From Telmatactis stephensoni (lineage: Eukaryota > Cnidaria > Anthozoa > Actiniaria > Isophelliidae): a DNA stretch of 64,000 nucleotides. This document shows positions 13,301 to 25,300 of this stretch, in pieces (the first letter of the stretch is position 1; every line of letters starts with the position of its first letter). The notes under the pieces were generated by a model. The model made no database searches. It worked only from the letters and a program-made list of their open reading frames with translations, and was not told the DNA's origin. The DNA is taken from the NCBI GenBank assembly GCA_029948255.1, contig JALIZF010001812.1:744001-808000 (forward strand). The letters are read 5' to 3'. The translations under genes and the position numbers were made by a program.

Positions 13301-16300
13301 GAAAATTTCTCTTCCACAATCCGTCTTGCGTCCTCCGTCGATTCTTTGTAAGCTTCTGTGAAGCCCTCGAACGAGACCCAAGAATGGTTTCTAGGTTTGC
13401 AAAAAAAAATATTCCTTTACATTTTATTTTAAATTCCCGCAGCCGTCATTTCTATAAATTACGTTTTTTTTCTGTATGAAATGAAATAAAATTGAACTTA
13501 CGCAAAGTGAACGTGGTAGGAGCATAACTGTCGAGATAACAGCGCTTTGTTTGTGGCCATGACATACGACCGTTCGTTTCCGTACAAGAGGAATCCCACG
13601 CTCTCATTTCCATACTTGCTGTACCCATAGTTAAGTCCACAATTTCGACAGCGCAAGCCAAGTTTTAGTCCTGGCAAAGGTCCTTCCAGCTTGAATAGGG
13701 TAGCTAGGCACGGCGCATTGTGTGTTACCAAATGGCGTCCACATTCTAAACAATTTTCTACTGGGGGTGTGAGGATCTCAACTTCTACCTTGTCATCAGT
13801 GTCTGGGTCTCTTGGAATGTTCTCCAAAGCTCGCATAAGTGAAAGAAATACATCATCTTGTACACCAGTATCATTATTCCAGTAATTAGTTACTTTAAGT
13901 CTAACATCCTTGCTGAGCGCTTTTGGGATGGAGCTGGACAAATGCATTATACGCTGAACATTTAAGTAACCAAACTTAAGTACAAAAACGCCAAGTAATT
14001 CGTCTTCCGTGAATTCGGAAGCGAGAATATCTTCAATCGAAGAGCTTTTGAGATGCGAAATGCTTTCTGATATCTGCGATTTCCCTCGCTTTCGAACTTG
14101 AGCGGCTTTTAAACGATTTCAAAAGGAATCAGCCATTTTAGTAGTTCCGTTCGCAAGCCGGGTTGTCATATGATCGCAACGGTTTGTACACGTTTGTACA
14201 CTTTGTCGGAATGATGTGGTAACCCGATGATAGTCCGATAACAAATTGCTCGCCCTAAAGCGCGACTCATATGCTGCCGTAACCGTGCCGCGGCCTTTTC
14301 ACACTCATACGAAATCTGCACTAGAGCAGATTTCGTATGAGTGTGAAGCGGATGTCCGCGCCGTACCGTAACTGTGTCAGTGCCGTGTTGTCTATAAAAA
14401 CATTCGAAATTTCTGCCGTAACAGTGCCATGACCGTGCGGTGCCGTTTTCACACTCATACGAAATCTGCTCTAGATGTAGCACGTAATCCAACACAGTAG
14501 ATCTGATGATGGAAGTAATACCTAACGTAACAGAGTAGATAGTAGACGTAAGACCTAACGTAACACAGAAGATGTACATTTCGTAAACGTAACACTCAAC
14601 GTAACACAGTAGATGATAGACGTAACACGTAAAGTAACACAGTAGATGATAGACGTAATACCTAACGTAACACAGTATAATAGACGTAACACAACGTCAA
14701 ACAGTAGTTGATAGACGTAACACGAAACGTAACACAGTAGTTGATAGACGTATAACACCCAACGTGACACAGTAGATAATAGACTATAAAAATATAATAC
14801 TTTTCTATGCACACATCGTAAACGTAACACTTCGTCATGGTGGTAACGTTCTGGATTTTTTCCGCAGCCTTAAAAGAACATACAGGAAAACAACCTGTTT
14901 CTCGTAAGTTAATTGTGTTTAAATTCGCGTAAGATGATTTTTATGACTGTTTATATATTTTACAGTTCGTCGACGAGTCGTAAGTTGATGGTCGTAGGTC
15001 GGTTGTCGTGCATGTTTGTGATAAAACTCTTGAGTTGATTGTCGCACAAGCTAATTTTTTTGAAGTCGTTTGTCATACTTTTTGTCGAAAGACTCGTAAG
15101 TTGATTGTCGTACGTTTGTCATAAAACTCATATCAATAATTGTCTTTCTTTTTCCTTCCTATTATAGTTCCTGAGCCTCCCCAAAACCTTAGTCTGGTGA
15201 GCCTTAATCACCTTAGCCACAATATTTCCATAGCAACTGTCGCCTGGAAACCACTTGTGATGTCAGCGCTCTACTTTGAGATTACTGAATATGTATTAGA
15301 GTATAAAACGACGCCTGTTGTTCACAACCCCCAGACAGCACCTCAACACGTTGTGGTCCATTTGAGTCCAGTATGTTGAAAAAATTTCTGTCGAAAATAA
15401 TGTAGGCCCATTCCGGGCCCTAAAATCGCCCTAAATCGCTTTAAGTTTTGAGCATGTTTGGGGATAATTTTGCTTAAATCGCCCAAAATTGCTTTAAATC
15501 GCCTTAAGTTTTGAGCATCTTTGGGGATAATTTTGCTTAAATCGCCTACGATCACCCAAAATTACGGCGATTTTAGGGCCCGGAGTAGGCCTTAATGTCA
15601 AGAGACCATGATACTAAGAGAGCGAAACTCAGTATTGATGTCTGTGCGATGTTCGTGGCGACTAAGGCTATTTTTAGTAATTTCGCCATCGCGCGCGTAA
15701 GGCTCTTAAACGATAGAATTCAAATGCCGAAAGCAAACAGTCCCGTCCGCGCGCACGTCAAAAATCAAATTCTATTGTTTAAGAGCCTTGCGCACGCGAT
15801 GGCGAAGTTACTAAAAAATAGCCTTAGCCGCCACGAACATCGCACAGACATCAATACTGAGTTTCGCTCTCTTAGTATTATGGTCTCTTGTTAATGTCTA
15901 ATACCTCTCTTTTTGCTAGAGAATGATGAAGAAGGTACGCAAAACAAATGTTTTTCTTTCAACAGCTTATAACGAATTATACATTTGAAGTTTCTACTGG
16001 AGTACCCTACACTGTCATGGTAAGTTGGGTTTAAGCTCCCCCCCGGGGGGGGATGTCATGGTAAGTTTGTCATGGTATATTTTGGACGGAGGTGATCGTC
16101 GTACCTTTTAGGGATCAAAACTGGGTACCTTTTAGGTTACTCACGATCAGACGCTGGTACTTTACGGAAGTCGGTACTAGATTGAGATTCTGTATGTTTT
16201 CTTGGTATCTTTTAGCCGGGCGCAAAATAGCTTAAGTCACGCCAATTTTGGTACCTTAAAGCGGGCTGGTAATGAAAATTTCGACGATCATTCCCGATTA

Positions 16301-19300
16301 AAATATATATGGGAGTCTCTCCTTGGGGGCTTTACGTCAAGTGATTTAATGATACTTCTGCGGATCGTATTCATGTACACGGGAAACGGCAGACGGCAAA
16401 GAGGATCACTTGACCTGCTTTTGTCGCGTTGGGAGGTGCCGTTTCAACGATAGGGCGAGTCATTTCGCTTTCCGCAAACGTGAACAGTCACTTTCTCGTT
16501 TGAGTACTAAATGCGCAACGCCAGGCGCGAACTAAACGTATCTTTGCCGTCTGCCGTTTTTCGTCTACGTGAAACTTTAGCTCTCTTGTTTTAATAACGT
16601 TACGTACTATTTGTTAGGTGTTTGCTAACTCAACGGCTGGTGCAGGACGAGCAAGTGTTTTAAAGTTTATGTCGTGTAAGTCATAATAACTACTTCTTAC
16701 ATGTAAATACCTTCTAGAATTCTAACCTTCTGGATATCCTTGCCGTATTTTATTTTCTGATCATCTATGTTAAAAAGGTCTATATGGCATTAAGGGACCG
16801 TTCATTATTTATGGCAGGGGGGATGGGTGATTAAAGGGGGGTTCTTGAAATTTTTCCAGGTCTGAAAAGGGGGGTATCGAAATAATTTCTTGGCTATCAG
16901 GGGGGGTATAGAAATTTCATAAGACAGATAAGGTAACAAATATACCATACAACAAATTTCAATTTCTGTTTGAGTGCATTTCATAAAACCGTGAAACACT
17001 TTGTAAGGAATTGCACAAAATTGTACTAAATTAACAATAGAAGACAGAGGATTTGGCACTATTTTGTTAGCAAACTGTTTCACGGTTATATGAAATGCAC
17101 TCTACTGTTTTGAATTGCTTTCAACTTGTCTATGTCTCTTCAAGAGCATCAGAAATGAAATCTAACAACATCAATGAAAGAGTGATGCCAGAGGCCATGA
17201 TGTGTTGCATCAAGAGCCATCATCAACTTTATTGTTTTTTAGGTTGAAACTTAATTTATCACTAAAATCAATAAACATGGTTTGTACATAATTGTTAATA
17301 CAAATAAGAACTAATATAAAGATTATTTATTTAATTTTCAAGGTCAACGACAAACAACAACAAACAGTTTCTAATAAACTGACTCCAAAAAAACGTTGTT
17401 TCACAAAAACCAAATAGCAATAATAATGGACACACTATGATTTGTAGAACTTTACTGACTGAGCAACTTTACTGACATGTGCAAGAAAACAGTAAGGTTT
17501 GCCATATTACAATAGGGATCCCAATTCAAAAAAGGTTGAAAATAGGATTTCTTTTTTGTGTTTTTGCAACAAAACTTGGTCAGTTTCATTTAAAATAGAA
17601 TAATCAAGAGATCTAGTTCTATTCAAGGTTGTACGAGCCCTGAATGCAATAATACATAGTCCTAATACATAATACATAATACATAGTTTTACGATTTATA
17701 TTAATTTATATTTATATGTAGAATAATGTGAAGCAAAACCACGCAAGTTGTAGATTTAAAGCTCTGTTTATTCTGTTTATTATTTATATTTTAATATCTA
17801 TATTTTATATTCATGTAATTATATTTTTAACACTTTTGGGGAATTTGTTAATAAATTTTACATTTTATTTATTCTATTTTAATATTTATATATTTTTTGT
17901 TGTAGGGAGGGGGGGAGGGGTATTGAAATAATTTTCTTTAGAATGAGGGGGGTCCTTAAAAATATTTTTTTGTTCAGGGGGCCTTTTAAGAAAATTTGGT
18001 TCCTTGGCAATTAATCACCCATCCCCCCCCCCTGCCATAAATAATGAACGGTCCCTAAAAGGTTTCTACATATTGTAGTTGAATTCTTTGATCCTTGATC
18101 CAAGTCAGGTAGAGTGTCCGATCCACAATAGGATTCTATAGCCTATAGCCTAAATCCCGCCAACCCGCAAATCCTTTAGCATCTTGCCTTTCTTAAGGCT
18201 TTTGCGTGAATACATATATGAAGAAATTATTATTTTTGGGGGATAACACGCAGTGAATTTTATTAACTTTGACATTTTGATTGTAACATCCTTAAGGGTG
18301 TACTGACATATAGAAATTGCCCGTTGCTAGGGAAATTTGAAAATGCTCTAAAATGTCTCTAAATAGTCACATCGCTTTTACATTTTATAGTTTGTCTTCC
18401 TTGATGGGACTTTAACATTTTGTGACGTCATCATATGACGTCATCATATGACGTTATAACTATCAAAAGCTATAATTTTATTTAGCAATGTAAAAAAAAA
18501 AAAAAAAAAAAAAAAAAAGACTCTTTGTTTGTTTGTTTTAACGAGGATATAACAGGTAAAGCAAGGCTTTTTTCCAACCTGGTCCTCAAATCCTGAAATA
18601 AATACACACTGATAATCGGTAAACATAAAGTGTTTAAGAATCCCAACTGGCAAGGAGGCGAACCAGTTGGCTATATTACAAGCATGGCCGAGAAACTGAA
18701 TTTGAACTAATCGAAATCGGAACAAATTCAGTCTCAGCTAGTGGCCAGAGCGGGTATCGAACCTGGGACCGCCAGATTACGAGACCAACGCTCTGACCAC
18801 TCGGCCATGCTGCCTCAAATACATTAAATAAATCTTGAGATCAAGGTGTATAATGTCAAGCATACGTTTTAAGAATGTCCCCCAAATAAATTTAATATGA
18901 TTTTTTGAATGTCGAAATTCAGCGAACTTACAGCCAAAATCGTTGCATTGCGACCAGCAAATTACAAATTTTGTTTTGATTTTGGGTTTTTCTGAGCCGT
19001 CTATCAGTTTGGGGGCGGAGCTTCTTTCAAATCAACCAATCACTGAACGAGTTCGTGGAAGCTCCGCCCCCAAGAATGATGGACGGATCAGAAAATACCA
19101 AAATCTTACCGACGTTGGAGGTCGCGATGCAACGATTTTCGCTGTAATCTTTCGTAAATCCCATGCTTGGCTTTGAAGAAAAGGCTGTAAATGAAATAGA
19201 TTGTGAAGAAACATTTAGTTTTGACGAAAACCGCCGAAGATTATAGCTCTTTAAAGAAACCGGAAGTAATGTGTGTGTCGCGCTACCAGAAGTCAAATGA

Positions 19301-22300
19301 TTCCCGCCAAAAAAGCACGCGTTGAACAGTATTGAATAACAATCGAAGTTTTAAAATTTCCAATTTAATAAATAAAATCTTGAAAGCAAAGTGACAAAGG
19401 TATGTGAAATATATATATTCACAAAATTTCACGATACATGTAACCCAGTTAGAAATATACTTAGCCGCGTTCTGCTTCAAGAAAGAAATACAAAAGGATA
19501 TGCATAGATTAATGCGATTCAATCATTAATATTAATCATAAAAACAGCTCGGAAAGAAATAAAAATACTTAGAGTAAAACAATCTACAATCGAAGTATCA
19601 CAAGTTCTGAGAAGAGAAAAGAAAAAAGCAACATTCAAATAAGCAAAAAAAGAGAAAAAATTTTTTGTTGTCGACAAGGCTCGAACCTGTAACACGCAAA
19701 AAAGCACCCCCCGGAAACAACAAAGCAAAATAAACAAGTAATTGAAAATAGGATAAAAATTAAAAAAAATTTGGGACGATTCTCCCTAGACATTCTATGA
19801 AGCTGAGACATCGAATCGACTTACGTTAAGGATGAAGATTTCGGCCCCATCCACGCTATCCCGGTGCTACATATTACAGTTGACTTAGCCCGAAGGCCAG
19901 GGAGGGAGACGATATCCGGACCCTAATCCATACCTTTAGATATCACCTTAGACCGCTGCGCTACCTAGACACTTAATAATTTTAATGTCTAATTGGGGTA
20001 GTCTATTCGGCGAAGTTTCAGGTCCCCAGGGAGATAAAGGAACCAATCAAAGTCCAGTCATCTATACAATGATTTATTTATGAAATAGAAAGAGTAGATA
20101 AAAGAATAAATTTTCGAGAACATTTTTCAGTGCATTGAGCTGCTGTACTAGCGTGGAGAAGTTACGTTTGTAGTTCAATTTCGATCTTCATCGATCATAG
20201 AAGATTTTTGCTGAGAACCATTAAGCTTAAGAAATCACATTTCCTCCGAAGGACAATCCCAAAGCAAAATAAGACGAAGGCTTGAAACATCTTCGAGTAA
20301 AGCTAAGTACTTTTTAATTACGGTTTCTGTTAGAGTTAGTGATTCAATTCTACGTCGAGAAAGACCAAACTTGTTTAGTCGTACCGTATATTAACTTTCT
20401 TTATGAAAAATATTAGCAAATCCTTAGGGTTATGTCACAACCCTGAATGTGTACATTTAGCGTTTATCTGCATTACTTTATAGCTTTAGCGCTTTATGAG
20501 ATCTTACTATTTGCGAAAATTTGACAAGGAAAAATTTTAAAATGTAAAATATTTGAGATATAACACGCGTGCTGATTGGCTGCCTACCATGTTTGTTTTA
20601 TATTCCTTAATTATTCTGTTATAAAATATTTGAGATATAACGCGCGCGCTGATTGGCTGGCGACCGTGTCTATATCAGAGAACAGAGACATAGGTTCGCA
20701 CAAAAATGTCGGAAGGTAGTTTATAGAAGCAATACTATGTCTCTGTACTGTGATATAGCTATTTCAAAAAAGGTTGACGGGGCGAATGGCGATTGGTGAT
20801 TGCACGGTCGAAAGGAATTTTGGGGTAACAAGAAATGCTTCATTTTCATTAATTATTGAATACCATACAGTACCATACAATTAAATACCCAAGCAATGTC
20901 AGTACCATACAGTAAAGACCTTATTGGACAAAGTGGTCGATCGGCGATTCATATCTTTGCACCCAATAGCGCTCTAATAGCGTGACCACAGTTCCTTTCG
21001 GTTGTGCAATCACCAATCGCCGATCGCCATTCGCCGTTCGCTCCGTCAACCTTTTTGAAATAGCTATATACACGATGGAAGATGTAGAACGAGAGAAAAG
21101 CAAGCTCAACTACGCCTCGTGTTCCTAATGCAATGCGTTTTTCACCCGTATCAACTAAACCTTTGTTTGTTTCTTCGCCTACAGGGTTTAACAAAACCGA
21201 CTCCACTGGAAACTATGGCAACTATACCCATATTGACGTCATAACCTACAAACATGACCAATACCTGGTACCAGTGGTGACGGGAGTGCTCTTAGCAATT
21301 ATACTGATATCACTGGGAGGGGCACGATTTCTGTATAAGACCCGAAGAGCTCGTGAAGCCAAAGCTATTAAGATGCTGTTGCGGAATGAGTTCATAGAAG
21401 AAGGGTATGGTTATTTCGAGCCCGAACGCACGATGCAATGTTTTTGCAACATTATGCGCAATACAGCTACACCGTGTATCCACCTCTGCAATGCTGCACG
21501 CAATGCTGCAGAAAATGTTTTAGAGGCAAAACTCGATCCTAAACACGCAACTTGCATGCAAATCACGGCGGGCGCATAAGACCTCAAAAACGGAACGGTT
21601 AGCTTCCGAGTTATACTCTAATCTTCGTATCTTCAACAGCATTCAGTCATTTGCAATGAAACTTTCAGTGATGGCTTACTATAAGTGGCGATTTAGTTTG
21701 CCATGTTTGAAAGTTACCATTGACGTGATTTTGACGTCATTGCGAATTGTTACATTTTGCTAAAAAACTCAGATCACTTGTAGAGATTTTGAAAACTACA
21801 TAGTTTGAAAGAGATTGTCATTCTCTAAAATTTGGTGCAATTTTTATCTCGATGCGATGTTTGGTTGTCGAGTTATAAGGGATTTTGGTTTTACCATGAC
21901 GTCATAAAAATGACGTCACAAGTAACCATTAAGAGCCATTAGAAGCCATTGGAAACAGCCAGTGACGATGCAACGAACATGTATGGCTAATGTGACATGT
22001 TTCTACATAACTAAGGCAAAAGTTTTGGTCACCAAGCTATATTAGCGATATTTCAAATGATCGGTGACGTCATTATGACGTTTGATGATTTTGCTATTTT
22101 TTCTTATTAATTTTTCTAATACTTATCTTCAAAAATTCAAAAATCTAAAACCAACAAATTTGGTGGAAATCAAAGTTCTTTAACTATGCAAAGTACAAGA
22201 ACAATCAAACTTCAAACAAAAAAGTTATCCCAAGGAGTTAAGTCCTAAAACGTCATAATGACGTCACCAATTATTTGAAATATCGCTAATATAGCTCGGT

Positions 22301-25300
22301 GACCAAAACTTTTGACTTAGTTATGTAGAAACATGTCACATTAGCCATACATGTTCGTGGCATCGTCACTGGCTGTTTCCAATGGCTTCTAATGGCTCTT
22401 AATGGTTACTTGTGACGTCATTTTTATGACGTCATGGTAAAACCAAAATCCCTTATAACTCGACAACCAAACATCGCATCGAGATAAAAATTGCACCAAA
22501 TTTTAGAGAATGACAATCTCTTTCAAACTATGTAGTTTTCAAAATCTCTACAAGTGATCTGAGTTTTTTAGCAAAATGTAACAATTCGCAATGACGTCAA
22601 AATCACGTCAATGGTAACTTTCAAACATGGCAAACTAAATCGCCACTTATAGTAAGCCATCACTGAAAGTTTCATTGCAAATGACTGAATGCTGTTGAAG
22701 ATACGAAGATTAGAGTATAACTCGGAAGCTAACCGTTCCGTTTTTGAGGTCTTATGCGCCCGCCGTGAATGTTGCAAGAGTGCACACGCAGAAAAAAGTT
22801 GCATGCAAGAAATATTGCATCATCATGTCTGTTTTAGGGGATCGGAATGACGTAGTACTAAATTGCACATCTTCCATCTTTGTGGTGCTTCGCTTTTTTC
22901 CTAGTTCAATCCCCTTTTTTCCGTTTCTTTTGTTTGTCTGTTTGTTTCGTCTTCTTGTATCTTGTTAGAGCTGTAACGGAACGTCATCTAATGATCTGAG
23001 ACAACTTAATTTCAAATCTGATGCACCCCTAGCTACTTGGAAATTTTGCCCTGTTCACACTAACAACTCAAACACTATCTCTTGGAGAATATATGTCGTT
23101 TAGACCAAGAGACCATAATTCTATTGTTTGGAAGCCTTGCGCGCGCGATGACGAAGTTACTAAAAATAGCCTTAGCCGCCACGAACATCGCACAGACATC
23201 AATACTGAGTTTCGCTCTCTTAGTATTATGGTCTCTTGGTTTAGACTCAGATCATCCCTTGTAGACTTTGTGGCGTATTTTTCCTTGGTTTCAGTCTAAT
23301 GCTTCCAACATCTGAACCTGATGAATGGGAGGCGGACTACGATTCTATTGTACTGGGTGAAGAGATCGGTTCTGGTGCGTTTGGAACTGTATGGAAAGGT
23401 AGTGTTAGTGGTTTACCAGGGTACCCCGACCAAAGAAATGTAGTCGTAGCAGTCAAGACACTAAAAGGTCTGTCTATCTGTCTTATCTGTCAGTCTGTCT
23501 GTCTGACCGCCCGTCCGTCCGTCGGTCTCCCTGTCTCCCTGTCTCGAACTCCCTAGCTGTCTGTTTATCTGTCTGTCTGTTTGTCTTTCTCGAAAAATTC
23601 CTGATATTGTGTCGCTTCTTTAAGTTAAGCATCTGACTCATTAGACCTCAATATTTGTTCTAGCACTTCCTAATTTTAAGTAGTTTATTGCATCTATATT
23701 TCTTTCATGTATTTAGCTTTCAACCTGCCACTTTTTCATTCTATCAACCAATCACTTCGAGTCCAACCACCAACCCACCTACCCATCCATCCATCCATTT
23801 ACCCGTTTATCTAATCACCCTCCCCTCCCTTCCCACTACTATTCATCAATCCATTAATATACAAATTAGGTACTACCTAATAGCGGAGCTCCCTTTTAAA
23901 TAAATAATAATAATGCAAAATATGATAATGCTTGCTCATCAATAAAGCTAGTTTAGGAAAAAAATAACATTTTATCTTTTGTATCAAAAGTCCTTGCCTT
24001 CACATACCTCAGATGGACTTTTGCTAGCGTCCACATTTCGCGCCAGCGCAAGATATGGACCACTGTACTTTAAATCCATAATTCGCGTCGACGCAAACTG
24101 TGGATTGATTCGGGAGTCCACAGATTGCGTTGAACACAAACTATGGACTTTTGCTAGCGTACTATACCATGGACTATACTATACACTTTGAAGTCCATAA
24201 TTCGCATCGACGCAAGCTGTGGATTGATTCGGGAGTCCACAGATTGCGTTCAACTCAAACTCCGCTATAAAACGCTCATCTGCATTTCTTTTCTTAAACT
24301 TTTCGTAGCCATGGCAACAATCGACGACCGCAAAGACTTCCTGGCAGAAATAGCGATGATGAAACAAATAGGAAAACATCTCAACGTTGTTAGTATGCTA
24401 GGGTGTGTCACGCAGGGGGGTCCCCTGTGTCTCATTACTGAGTACTGTCGCTATGGAGACCTAAGGAGCTATTTACGCTTGATCAGAGACAAGGTAATTG
24501 ATGGACACGAACTGTGCGTCCTCCCAAAAACGGCCATCCATATAACGAACTTTTCTATACAATGAGCACGCGGTTTTGCCCGCAAAATAACACGCCCTGA
24601 CTGCGTGAAAGCGGCATGGTCACGGCACGGTCACGACACGGCACAGTCACGACAGAAATTTCTGTTTTTACGTGATGGAAATGACAGTCATAGCACGGTG
24701 CAATTCGTTTTACACTCATACGAAATCTGCTCTAACACAATCATTGTTATTCTTTTCATTCACTGTATTTTTCATTGATTTACAACAGACCAAAAGACAC
24801 CCACACTTCAAACTTAGCCCAGCTTATCAGGAATTGCAAAAACAGCGACTCAACACGCCAGTCAAGTGCAAAAGAAGCTGTGGACAAACCGTAAGTGAGA
24901 CAGGCACTTTTGAAGCTGAATCAAGGCACGAACCGATGCAACTTTTTTTGTAACTTTTTCTGAAATATTACGCCCATCAATTCTCTGTAAAACGTATACT
25001 TCTTCAGTCAAAACACACTGCTAGCTAGTTCTCTCTGTGTGGGCCAGGCAAGTTGGGTGGCAATAAAAAAATTGTCTTTTGAAATAGTGCTGCCCTCACA
25101 TCTCTGCGACTTGCTCTTTAATGTTCCGAAATTCGTCGTAAACTGGTGCGACTTGTCTTATCATACGTCGAGATCTCAGTTTATATGATTGCTATTTTTT
25201 CTCTTATGTTAGACAAAACAATGGACCTAGAGGTGCCGTACTGGAAACAAGGCCGAGCCAGAACCAAGGCAAGTATAAACCTCAAACGAGTAACATGTCG

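Larger units (their letters stand above)
9941..14273 (-). mobile_element. 4.3-kb KDZ-type insertion with 8-bp target duplication, containing a minisatellite
   Basis: CTGCCGTA stands immediately left (9,933-9,940) and right (14,274-14,281), and the two sides rejoin an older MITE. The insert carries exons of a KDZ-transposase-associated cysteine-cluster protein on the - strand (14,136-13,281) and then about 3 kb of minisatellite where the rest of the gene would be expected. I recall 8-bp duplications for Zisupton-type KDZ elements. I see only weak similarity between the two termini, so the TIRs are not established. Confidence 0.6.

Noticed and set aside
9666..14870. CRISPR-like array (regular repeats)
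   Set aside because: Repeats are contiguous without unique spacers, and the sequence is eukaryotic.
18720..18816. Possible functional tRNA gene
   Set aside because: The A and B boxes are tRNA-like, but the acceptor stem does not pair and the sequence continues into a SINE body.
19900..19970. tRNA-like segment (GTAGCGCAGCGGTCTAAGG on the - strand)
   Set aside because: Only an A-box-like stretch is visible and there is no convincing B box; too weak to annotate.
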